A DNA stretch of 64,000 bases from assembly GCF_947492645.1 (NCBI RefSeq), contig NZ_CANLMZ010000004.1:124001-188000 (forward strand). The letters are read 5' to 3'. This DNA is from an uncultured Pontibacter sp. Lineage in GTDB: Bacteria > Bacteroidota > Bacteroidia > Cytophagales > Hymenobacteraceae. Position 1 is the stretch's first letter. Each line of letters opens with the position of its first letter. The notes beneath the pieces were generated by a model, which had not been told where the DNA came from, did not search any database, and worked only from the letters and a program-made list of their open reading frames with translations. Shown piece by piece: positions 26,490 to 36,500 of this stretch. The position numbers and the translations under genes are program-made.

Positions 26490-28727
26490 ATGGCTAATGT
26501 CACAGATAAAACACTAACCAAGGCCAGCTTTCCGGTGGAGGGGATGACCTGTGCTTCCTGCGCGAGCAGCATCGAAAGCATGCTGAAGGCGACAGAGGGC
26601 GTAGAAGAAGCAAATGTGAACTTTGCAGCCAAAACCGTGCAAGTTACTTATTCGGCTGGGGTTACCTCTCCTGATAAGCTAAAAGGCACCGTTGAGGAAA
26701 TCGGCTTTGAGTTGCTGATAGAAGATACAACCCAGGATGAACTGGAAGAAAGACAGGCAAAAGCGCTTGCCGATCTGAAACGCAAAACAATCGGGGCCAT
26801 TATATTGGCGACACCAGTTTTTATACTTGGTATGTTCTTCCACAACGCGTTTAGCTGGGGTAATTGGGCCATGCTCATATTTACTATCCCTGTGTTGTTT
26901 TGGGCCGGGCAGCGCTTTTTTGTAGGTGCCTGGGCACAGGCAAAGCACCTGCGCGCCAACATGGATACTTTGGTTGCGCTCAGCACAGGCATAGCCTTTA
27001 TCTTCAGCGCTTTCAATACCATTTACCCGGAATTTTTCCTGAGCCGTGGCCTGATGCCGCATGTGTACTTTGAGGCCGTTGCCGTAATCATCGCTTTTAT
27101 TCTTTTAGGCAAGTACCTGGAAGAAGGAGCAAAGAACCGCAGTTCGGCTGCTATTAAAAAGTTGATGGGCATGCAGCCTAAAACCGTACGGATACTGCGC
27201 GATGGAACAGAAATGGAAATCAAAACAGAGGAAGTGAAAATTGGTGACACCGTACTTCTACTGCCCGGGGAGCGCGTTCCAGTTGACGGAGCGGTACTGG
27301 CAGGGTCTTCTTATGTAGATGAAAGTATGTTGAGCGGTGAGCCGGTGCCTGTACCAAAGAAAGCCGGTGATTTGATGTATGCCGGTACGATAAACCAGAA
27401 AGGTAGCCTGCAGCTCACAGCCCTGAAAACCGGTGGCCAAACAATGTTGGCACATATCATCAAGCTGGTGCAGGAGGCGCAGGGCAGTAAAGCACCCGTA
27501 CAAAAACTGGTAGATAAGATTGCAGGTATTTTTGTGCCCATCGTGCTGGGCATCGCCTTGCTTACTTTCGCAGCCTGGTTTATACTTGGCGGGGAAGCAT
27601 ACCTGACGGAGGCCCTGCTTTCCACTATTTCGGTGCTGGTAATTGCCTGCCCTTGTGCTCTTGGTTTGGCTACCCCAACGGCTATCATGGTAGGCGTAGG
27701 GCGCGGTGCAGAACACGGTATACTTATAAAAGATGCAGAAAGCCTGGAGCGCGCACAGCATGTAGATGTTGTTATACTGGATAAAACGGGCACCATTACT
27801 TTAGGCAAGCCAACCGTAACAGATGTTGTTTGGGGAGATATGCTGTTAGAAAAAGCACAGGCCGAGCAGATTTTCTTCTCGATGGAGGCGCAGTCGGAGC
27901 ATCCAATTGCGCAGGCCATTTATACTTATTACAAAGAGCAGAAATGTAATAAAGTGGAACTTAGCTACTTTAGCAGCCTAACTGGCCAGGGAGTAGAAGC
28001 AGATTTTGAGGGAATACGCTATTATGCCGGCAACGAGAAGCTTTTGCAGGAGCATGGGGTTATACTTCCGGAGCGTTTAAAAAGAGAAGCAATGCAACTG
28101 CAGGAACAGGCCAAAACAGCTGTATACTTTGCAGATGCTAAACAAGCATTAGCAGTATTTGCCGTCAGCGACCCGATTAAACCGACTGCGGCAGCAGGTA
28201 TAAAGGCCATGCTGGATGCAGGAATAGAGCTTTATATGCTAACCGGCGATAACAAACAAACCGCAGCAGCGGTATCAAAGCAGGTGGGTATTACCAATTT
28301 TAAAGCTGAACTATTGCCTGGTGATAAAGGTGATTTTATAAAAGAACTGCAACAGCAAGGCAGAACGGTTGCGATGGTAGGCGATGGTATAAATGATGCG
28401 CAGGCACTTGCTTTAGCTGATGTAAGTATAGCCATGGGCCACGGAACGGATGTGGCGATGGATGTGGCAGGCATCACATTAATGCGCTCTGACCTGCAGC
28501 AGGTTGCCAATGCTATTAAATTATCAAAAGCAACAGTAAAAACAATACGGCAAAACCTGTTCTGGGCTTTCTTTTACAATGTAATATGCATACCGGTGGC
28601 GGCAGGGGTGCTTTACCCGTTTACTGGTTTTCTGCTTAGCCCCATGCTGGCCGGTGCGGCTATGGCTTTAAGTTCGGTATCAGTAGTAAGTAATAGCTTA
28701 CGGCTAAAAACTAAAAAGCTGGATTAA
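26490..28727 (+). CDS. copA: Copper-translocating P1B-type ATPase (CopA-like)
   Basis: A 745-residue metal-exporting ATPase. The N-terminal heavy-metal domain has GMTCASC (Cys21, Cys24). Eight membrane helices are expected. The ion-binding CPC is at 387-389 in ACPCALGLATP. The phosphorylated Asp431 lies in DKTGT, preceded by the actuator motif SGEPVPV, and the nucleotide domain has the SEHP histidine, LTGDN and GDGINDAQAL. The CPC motif and the single GMTCxxC fit Cu(I) export from the cytosol. The ATG at 26490 is used because upstream codons lack a signal. It is followed 45 bp later by a small metal-binding protein, suggesting a copper-homeostasis pair. No CopY/CueR-type regulator is seen in the window. 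Confidence 0.95.
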   Translation: MANVTDKTLTKASFPVEGMTCASCASSIESMLKATEGVEEANVNFAAKTVQVTYSAGVTSPDKLKGTVEEIGFELLIEDTTQDELEERQAKALADLKRKTIGAIILATPVFILGMFFHNAFSWGNWAMLIFTIPVLFWAGQRFFVGAWAQAKHLRANMDTLVALSTGIAFIFSAFNTIYPEFFLSRGLMPHVYFEAVAVIIAFILLGKYLEEGAKNRSSAAIKKLMGMQPKTVRILRDGTEMEIKTEEVKIGDTVLLLPGERVPVDGAVLAGSSYVDESMLSGEPVPVPKKAGDLMYAGTINQKGSLQLTALKTGGQTMLAHIIKLVQEAQGSKAPVQKLVDKIAGIFVPIVLGIALLTFAAWFILGGEAYLTEALLSTISVLVIACPCALGLATPTAIMVGVGRGAEHGILIKDAESLERAQHVDVVILDKTGTITLGKPTVTDVVWGDMLLEKAQAEQIFFSMEAQSEHPIAQAIYTYYKEQKCNKVELSYFSSLTGQGVEADFEGIRYYAGNEKLLQEHGVILPERLKREAMQLQEQAKTAVYFADAKQALAVFAVSDPIKPTAAAGIKAMLDAGIELYMLTGDNKQTAAAVSKQVGITNFKAELLPGDKGDFIKELQQQGRTVAMVGDGINDAQALALADVSIAMGHGTDVAMDVAGITLMRSDLQQVANAIKLSKATVKTIRQNLFWAFFYNVICIPVAAGVLYPFTGFLLSPMLAGAAMALSSVSVVSNSLRLKTKKLD

Positions 28728-28772
28728 ATAAAAATGTATAGTTAAATAATTATGTTAAGTAATAATAAAGCG

Positions 28773-28988
28773 ATGAATACGTATAAGTTTAAAACAACAA
28801 TAAACTGCGGAAGCTGCATCAAAGCTGTAACCCCTCACCTGAACAAACTGGAAGGGGTAGAGGAGTGGAATGTGGATACAAACAACCCAGACAAGATACT
28901 GGAAGTTAAAACAGGCACCCTGGATGCCCAGGAGATAAAAGCTGTAGTAGAAAAGGCCGGTTTTAAAGCGGAGCCGGTGCAGCAATAA
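28773..28988 (+). CDS. Heavy-metal-associated domain protein (copper chaperone-like)
   Basis: A 71-residue HMA domain protein beginning YKFKTTINCGSCIKAV, with the metal-binding CxxC (Cys12, Cys15), and ending in the typical beta-alpha-beta pattern (EIKAVVEKAGFKAE). The usual methionine before the first cysteine is replaced by INC. It probably delivers Cu(I) to the ATPase gene product encoded just upstream. A start at 28752 would add seven residues; I prefer 28773 since it places the first beta strand at the N-terminus. Confidence 0.8.
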   Translation: MNTYKFKTTINCGSCIKAVTPHLNKLEGVEEWNVDTNNPDKILEVKTGTLDAQEIKAVVEKAGFKAEPVQQ

Positions 28989-29013
28989 AATTTTGGAAAA
29001 GATGACGTATCAC

Positions 29014-29052
29014 AAGTGGGTTTGGCCGGCAAGGCTAAGCCCACTTTGTTTT
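29014..29052. terminator. Terminator between chaperone and TMEM220 genes
   Basis: AAGTGGGTTT (29014-29023) pairs with AAGCCCACTT (29037-29046) with one G-U pair, followed by TGTTTTT. The right arm overlaps the stop codon of the minus-strand gene. Confidence 0.6.
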
Positions 29053-29424
29053 TCGGAGCTGATCAGCAGCCTTTCGCGAGCGCAGCGTATACTTGTCTAA
29101 AAATATGAAGCAGCCAAATACTGCAGCGACTAGTAGCAAACCAAGTGCTTCACGTGCCTCTTCAATGTTTTTGATATCGCCGCTACCCACGCTTAAGCCT
29201 TCATACTTATCCGGCCACATGTACAGGGTACCTGCTGTGCAAAGTATAATAGCAACCCAAAGTAAGCCATGGGGCGCTTTATCAAAAGCCGACAGAAAAC
29301 AAAGTACAGCAGACAAACCATAAATTGCCATCCATAAGGCAGGATCCGGGTCGTTGTACTGCATCGCCACAAACGATAGAAAAGCTAGGCCAAAGAGTAT
29401 GGCAAGTATCTTCTTCAACATCAT
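29035..29424 (-). CDS. TMEM220-family small membrane protein
   Basis: A 129-residue membrane protein with four hydrophobic segments (about 5-22, 30-48, 56-70 and 94-111). The family signature MQYNDPDPALWMAIYG (21-36) is clear. The function of the family is not known to me. A basic C-terminus (RSRKAADQLRKTKW) should face the cytosol. It is transcribed toward the copper chaperone gene and shares its terminator. Confidence 0.8.
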   Translation of the reverse strand: MMLKKILAILFGLAFLSFVAMQYNDPDPALWMAIYGLSAVLCFLSAFDKAPHGLLWVAIILCTAGTLYMWPDKYEGLSVGSGDIKNIEEAREALGLLLVAAVFGCFIFLDKYTLRSRKAADQLRKTKWA

Positions 29425-29473
29425 AGTAAGGTTTATACATAGCTATACTTCTATTTTAGCAAAAAGTTTACAT

Positions 29474-29501
29474 GAAAAGAGACGGCCTTTTGAGCCGCCT
29501 C
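29474..29501 (-). terminator. Terminator after the left PorP/SprF gene
   Basis: On the minus strand an 8-bp stem (29494-29501 with 29479-29486, one G-U pair, loop of seven) is followed by TTTTC, about 40 bp after the stop codon. Confidence 0.6.
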
Positions 29502-29542
29502 CCATCAAATTACATGTAGAACGATTGGGTAGTGTAGTGCGA

Positions 29543-30550
29543 TTACCATGCCCACTCCGGGCACAATATTTTACCGGTATTGCGTAATTTAAAGCCTAAA
29601 ACCACTTCGTGGCTACCTGCATTAGTGCCAGCCAAAGGCGAGGTGCTTGCATCGTAAGAGTAAGCCAGGTCTAGTAAAGGGCTTATGTTGATGCCCGCCA
29701 TTGCCGCCACAGATTCCTGATGCCTGTAAGAAGCTCCTGCCCATAAGCGGTTGCTGTACATTACTTTAAGAGAGGCATCCACAGAAACAGGACTTGGCTG
29801 AGCCATTTTTACCATTACAGAAGGTATAACCGAAATGTAAGGCGTTACATCAACACGGTAACCTGCAGTAGCAAAGTAATGCTTTTGCAGCTCTCCGTTA
29901 TTGTTTTCAGGAGACCCCGAAGATATGTACTCACGCTTACTAGGTACTAACTGTGCGCCAGCCAGCCCAACGTAAAAGCTTTGGGAGTACAACCAAAGGC
30001 CCATGTTTAGGTCAAACTTCACCTCGTTTATGCGTCCGTCCATTACAGCAGGATCATTGGGGTTTACAATCCGCACATAGCCAGGGTCCAGGCTATACTG
30101 TATCATACCAGGTGCCACACCAGCCGATAAGCGCAGGTCGCGGGTAATGGGCTGGTGATACGCATAGCTTACGCTGAGGCTGCCACGTTTTAAAGGACCT
30201 GTTCTGGTAGACATTGCCATGGCTCCAATACCATGATGAGGCTTTGCCCTGCGGTAGCTGCTGCTCCTTTTGGTAGTAGATTCTTTTGCTCTCTGCCCGC
30301 TATAAACCGAACTGGCCCCCATTCCTATAGGCATGTGCAGCGTAGCGTAGTATGACTCTGGTGCTCCCTCCAGCCCAGACCATTGGTGCCTGGTGCCTAA
30401 TTTCAGGTCGGCGTAGCTTTCGATGCCTGCAATGGCTGGGTTAAGCAGGTAATTGTTTAAAGTATACTGTGAGTACTGTGGTTTTTGCTGCGCCATTGCG
30501 TGGCCGGCAAACATGAGACACACAAAACCTAAGGCTAAAAGTTTGTTCAT
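29543..30550 (-). CDS. PorP/SprF family type IX secretion outer membrane protein
   Basis: A 335-residue beta-barrel outer membrane protein of the PorP/SprF family. The signal peptide ends AMAQ (about residue 20), followed by the family N-terminal pattern YSQYTLNNYLLNPAIAGIE and then TRHQWSGLEGAP. Antiparallel barrel strands continue to the end, with GYRVDVTPYISVIPSVMVK and the last strand VVLGFKLR. In T9SS bacteria SprF-like proteins are needed for secretion or attachment of adhesins with type B C-terminal domains. Here the gene starts 6 bp after the stop of such an adhesin, so it is its probable partner. A second copy of this arrangement occurs at 51537-57062. Confidence 0.9.
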   Translation of the reverse strand: MNKLLALGFVCLMFAGHAMAQQKPQYSQYTLNNYLLNPAIAGIESYADLKLGTRHQWSGLEGAPESYYATLHMPIGMGASSVYSGQRAKESTTKRSSSYRRAKPHHGIGAMAMSTRTGPLKRGSLSVSYAYHQPITRDLRLSAGVAPGMIQYSLDPGYVRIVNPNDPAVMDGRINEVKFDLNMGLWLYSQSFYVGLAGAQLVPSKREYISSGSPENNNGELQKHYFATAGYRVDVTPYISVIPSVMVKMAQPSPVSVDASLKVMYSNRLWAGASYRHQESVAAMAGINISPLLDLAYSYDASTSPLAGTNAGSHEVVLGFKLRNTGKILCPEWAW

Positions 30551-30556
30551 AGATGA

Positions 30557-33500
30557 TTACTTAACAATGGTAACGCTTCCGGATATTGGCTTTTCTGTTC
30601 TGTCTAACTGTATAATGTAGTAGTAAGTAGCTATCGGCAATTCTTTGCCCTGCTGAAGGCCGTCCCAAGGTGTGCCGTACCCATCAGATACAAACACCTG
30701 GCCGCCCCACTGGTTAAACACCTGCACTTTACAGTTCGGGTATTTTTCGATATTCAGGATTTCCCAGGTATCGTTCACACCATCACGGTTAGGGGTGAAG
30801 GTATTTGGCACGAAAACATGCGGCAGCACCGTTACTGTTACCTGGTCAGAGAAGGTACAGCCGCCTTCTGTCTCAACAGTTACCGTGTAGGTGGTGGTTA
30901 CATCTGGTGTGGCAGTTGGGTTGGCAACATGCGGGTTACTCAGCGTTCCAGCCGGTGACCAAGTATACTTTATACCTCCGTTAGCCTGTAGCTCTACACT
31001 TCGGCCTTTAGCTATGGTCACATCCATGCCTGCGCTAACGTTTGGCTCTGATACAGTTACCTTTACCTCACGGCGCTCGCTGGAGCAAGATTGCGACACC
31101 TCCTGCACAAAGTATGACGTAGTGTGCTGTAACACAGGGGTAGTATAGCTGTTGCCGGTTGCAATAGGGTTTCCTCCTGCCGCGCTTGCATACCATTCTA
31201 ACCTTCCACCTTTGCCTGTGGCAGTAAGCGTGGCTTTAGAACCGGCACAAACAATCGTGTTTTTAATTTCTGGGGCCTGTGGCAGCGGTGTAACAGTAAT
31301 TTTTACCGCATCACTCACCAACCTGTCACAAGACTCTGAGGTAACTACCCTGCGCAGCCATACTGTTTGCGTAAGTGGGCTGCTGGTGTAGTCTTGCCTG
31401 TTGTTAGCGCCTGGTGCCGTTGTAAAACCTTTGTCAGGTCCTTCAGCGCTGATTTCCCAGAGGTAAGTATAAGTGCCGCTGCCACCTGTCGGTAAAGTAC
31501 CCGTAATGGTTGATGGTGCTGTGCTGAAGCAAACTGTCTGGCTGGTGCTGATCTTGTTGTTGCTCATAGCTGGCTTCACCGTAATCATCACCGCTTCACT
31601 TGTTGTAGTGTTCGGCCCGGAGATTACAATGCGACGGTACCAGGTGTGCTGGCTTAGAACCGGCGGATTATAATTTTGCGTGTTGCTTACGCCCATCGCT
31701 GTTGTCCAGCCTGTGTTAGGGCCGCTGGTGCTCTGTTGCCAGATAAATGTATAGCCGCCTTCCCCGCCTGCAGGCGCTGTACCTACAATAGTTGCAGGCT
31801 TGTTGCCGAAGCAGATAACCTGATCTGCCTGTATGTTATTGTTGCCAATAGCTGGCGTAACCGAAATTTTAACAGGCTCAGACACAAGCTCACAGCCCCC
31901 GGAATATACTACTCTCCTGAACCAGGTATCTTTTGTGATGGCAGCCGGCGCGTAGTTTTTACCTGTGTTTGGTGCTGCTGCCGCTAAATAGTCCGTGCCG
32001 TTTTGGCTGTACTGCCACAGGTAAGTATAAGTATTATCGCCACCTGTAGGAGCAGAGCCTGTAAGTGGGGCAGGGGTTTGCCCGGCATAAATACTCTGCG
32101 ACAGCGTAATCGTGTTTCTGCTGATTACCGGATTTACCTCCACTTTTACCACATTAGATACCATGGAGCAGGCACCTGAGGTAACCACTCTCCTAAACCA
32201 TGTGGTAGTTGTTAATGCAGATGGCGTATAGTTTATACTTGTGCCTGCTGTTGCTACTGCTTTAAAATCTGTAGCTGTAGCGCTAGTGGTAGAGTATTCC
32301 CAACGGAAAGTATATGTGCCGTTGCCGCCTGTTGGCTGCGTGCCTTGCAGCTGCCGCGGAGCTGTGCCTGTACAAATAGCCTGGCTTTCAGATATCTCGT
32401 TGGCCGCAATCACGCCATTAACTGTTACCTTGATTGGCTCCGAATAACTCTCACAGTTGCCAGAAACAACTTTTCTGCGAAACCACGCGCTCTCATTTAA
32501 TGCCTGTGGCTGATAGCTGGCATTGGTGCGTGTGCCCGGTGCATTAGTATAGCTGCTTCCGTCGTTGCTGAATTCCCAAGTATAAGTATAGCTGTTATTT
32601 CCGCCTTTTGGCGTACTTCCGGTTATACTTGCCGGTGTAGCTCCAGCGCAAATCGTTTGGTTGCCGCTTGTTAGAGTGTTGCCAGTAATTGCCGGCTGCA
32701 CCGTAATTTTAATAGCTGCGCTCACATCTTGCTGGCATGGCCCTGATTTTACGACTCTCCTGAACCATGTTGATTTAGCAAGTGCAGCAGGAGCAGTATA
32801 CTTTTCGGTATTGTTCACACCAGGGGCAGCTGTAAAATTGCTGCCATCGGTGCTGCTCTGCCATGCATAAGTATAAGTACCGTCGCCACCTGCCGGAGCT
32901 GAACCTGTTAACGCTACTGGCATTTCACCCTCACAAATTGTTTGTGCGGCACTAATGGCATTGTTGCTGATAACTGGTACGACTTCGATTTTTACGGCAG
33001 CGCTCGTGCTTTCTGCACATGGCCCTGATAATACTACTCTTCTAAACCAGGTAGTTTGGCTAAGTGCCTGCGGCTGATAAGAAATACCTGTTGCGCCATT
33101 TATACTTGTAAAGCCTTCTTCAGCACTTTTTGTACTGCGTTCCCAGCGATAAGAATAAGTGCCGCTGCCATTTTTCGGTTGTAAACCTGAAATCAAGCCT
33201 GGTACCTGGCCTGCACATATTGGCTGCTGTGCAGGAGCTGTGAGGATGTTGTTGCTAACGTTCTTATTAACTGTTACAGTTACTGCAGTTCGCTGGGGAC
33301 TGCCACAGCCATTTGTATTAAAAGACTCAACATAGAAAGTTGTGGTAGCCGAAAGTGCAGGTGTGGTAAAGCTTTTGCCGGTAAACAAAGCATCCGTAGC
33401 CGTTGCTGAAGTATACCATTTGTAGTTGCTGCCCGTTTCTTTCACAGTAAGCGTTGCATTATTATTTTCACAAACAGTAACCGCTTGTACAGTAGGGGCA

Positions 33501-36500
33501 ACAGGCAATTGAATTACGGTTACCTCAACTGCTGCAGATGTGCTGGTGCACGCACCTGAAGTTACCTCGCGCTTATACCAGGTGGTTTGTGTAAGTATGC
33601 CTGGTTTATAGCTAGCCTGAGTATTATTACCCGATGCAGCAGTATAGCTGCCGTTGGCGCCGCTTGTGCTATATAACCACTTATAAGTATAGATGTCGTT
33701 GCCACCTGTTACATTTGATGTGGCGGTAAGCTCTGGCGCCTCCTGGCCACTACAAATAGGTGCAACAGCGGCAATAGCATTGTTCTGAATGCGTGGGTTA
33801 ACAAATACTGTAATGCTATTACTGATATTTGTGCCGCATGGGCCACCGCTAACAACACGCCTGAAGTGAGTAGTTTTAGTAAGTGGACCTGTTGCATAGC
33901 CTATGCCATTATTGTCGCCGGTTGCCAAGGCAAAGTTGCTGCCGTCGTGGCTCATTTCCCAGCGATAAATATAGTTGCCACTACCCTCAGTAGGTTGTGA
34001 ACCCTGTAATACTGCCGGAGTTTCTGCCTCACAAATGGTGGCCTCGCCAGTTATAGAGTTGTTTGTAATAGGTTTATATACAGTAATCTTAACCGGTTGG
34101 CTATAATGATTTTCGCAGGTGCCGGATGTAATAACCCTTCTAAACCAGGTACTGGCAGCAAGTGGGCCAGGTGTATAGTTCTGCTGGTTATTTGTGCCTG
34201 AAGCTGCTTTATATGGTCCTTCTGCACCTGCTGTGCTTATTTCCCATTGGTAAGTGTAAGTTCCGCTACCGCCTTCAGGTTGTGTACCAGTAATTTCATC
34301 GGCTACGCTGTTTTCACAGATAATAGTGCTTGTACTGGTGGTTACAGTATTGTTTGAGATAACAGGAGTCACTTTTACTTCCAGCGCATCAGAAGTGCTG
34401 GAGCAGCTAACAGATTTAACTGTTCTTCTGAACCAGGTTGTTCTGGTAAGTACACCCGAGGCATAATTTTTTTCAGTAGCGCCGTTAATTTTAGTAAATC
34501 CTGCATCTGGTCCTGTAATACTGCTTTCCCACTCGTAAGTAAAAGTGCTATTACCGCCTTCTGGTGTAGATCCGGTTATGTTGGCAGGCTTTTGGCCGGC
34601 ACAAATAGCAGGCACATTTGTTAAAGTGTTTTTGCTTAACACAGGGTATACTTCAACTTTAGCCTCCGTTCTAGGGCTTATACAACCATCTATGATGGCT
34701 TCTACAAAGTATGATCTGCTGCTGTTAACAACGCCTGCATCAAAGGTTCTGCTAGTAGAGATAACCTCTGTACTTGTGGCTGTTTCGAACCATTGGTAGC
34801 TTGTAGCATTGCCTTCTGCCACAAGTATGGCTTTACTGCCTGTGCCGCAAAGTATAACTGGCTGCACAACAGGAGCAGGGGTGGCAGGGCGTACTGTTAC
34901 CTGAACAGCGCGACGGGGACTAGTGCAACCGCCTGCAATTGTTGTCTCAACATAGTATGAAACAGTCTTATCAAGTATAGGTGTGGTAAAGCTGGCTCCT
35001 TCGCCTACTTTAGTGCCACCTGTAGCTGCATCAAACCAAAAAATGGAGCCTGTAGGGTTTTGTACCTGCAAGGTGGTGTTAAAGCCAGGGCAAATAGTAG
35101 TACCTGAGGCTACTGGTGCTGTTGGCAAGGCATTAACCGTAACCTGAACCTGGTCTGTAGTGCGGCAGCTGCCGGTACCAAACGTATAGGTTAAGTTAAA
35201 AGTACCTACAGCGGCTGGGGTAAATTTTCCTGCTGCCGTTACATGTTGGCCCGACCAGGCACCGCCTGCCGGATTAGCCGTTAAGTTAAAGCTACCAGAG
35301 TTCAGGCACACTACTTTATCCTCTCCGGCATTGGCTACAGGCGCCTCATCTACAACAACTACCATTTTATCGGAGTTGCTGCAGCCCAATGAGTTTGTAT
35401 AAGTATAGGTTAGTTCATACTTTCCTGTTTCTGAGCTTGGTGTAAAATTGCCGTCTGCTGTTACGTTTTCACCAGACCACACACCACCAGCAGGACTAGC
35501 CGTTAATTTGGTAGCAATGGGGTTATTGCATACAGTTATATCGCTGCCGGCATTAACCTGTGGTAGCTGGTTTACAGTAACTGTTATGGTTTTTGTGCTG
35601 GAACAGCCTGTTTGGGCATTGTAACCAGTTACAGTATAGGTTGTAGTGGCAGCAGGAGTGGCAGTAACAGAAGCACCGGTAGTGGCACTTAAGCCTGTTG
35701 CCGGAGCCCATGTGTATGTATCTGCACCACTTGCTGTAAGTATAGCCTCAGCTTGGCCTTGGCAAATAGCTGCTTTATCTGCAGCAACAGTAACAACAGG
35801 CAAAGGATTGACAACAACAGTATAAGTAGTTGTGTTGATACAGCCTGTAGTGTTGTTTTTGCCTGTTATAGTATAGGTTGTAGTTTGCGTTGGATTTGCC
35901 GTAACGCTGTTGCCAGTTGTGGTGCTAAGGCCTGTGGCAGGTGCCCAGGTATAGGTGTCAGCTCCGGTAACGCTAATGGTAGAGCTCTGGCCCAGGCATA
36001 TTTCCTGTTTTGGAGAACTTGCCACCAGCTCTGGCAGCGCGTTAATTGTTATCTTTTGTGTGGCAGGAGCAGAAGACTGCCCGCACTCATTAAGAGCATA
36101 TGCCCATACTTCATACACCGCTGGAGCATCAAAACTGATTACCGGGTACTGCGATGAACTGCTGGTGCCCTTTCCGAAAGTATAATCCCCTTCTCCGGAT
36201 AGTACTTTTACTTCCCATCTATAAGCTGCTATAGTGCCAAAATTCGGCTCAAATGCAGGCTTGTGCTTGATATTAGCTTCTGTAAAACTGATCTCTTGAA
36301 CACCGCAATAAACTTGGGCAGCAGGCAACGTGGCAGTAGGCGTACCCTTTATCATAATTGCCTCAGTTTTGGTGCTGGGAGAGCAACCGTTGTTGGCTGT
36401 AAGGGTAATGTTATAGCTGCCTGGTTTAGTAAAGTTGAATTGAGGTTCTTTGGCTGTAGCGCCCCCTGCAATTGCACCCCAGTTGCTCACAGCCTGGCCT

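Noticed and set aside
31310..34650. Periodic DNA similarity resembling an array of repeats (CRISPR-like at first sight)
   Set aside because: The period is about 240-330 bp, copies are diverged and lie inside one open frame; it is a protein module array.
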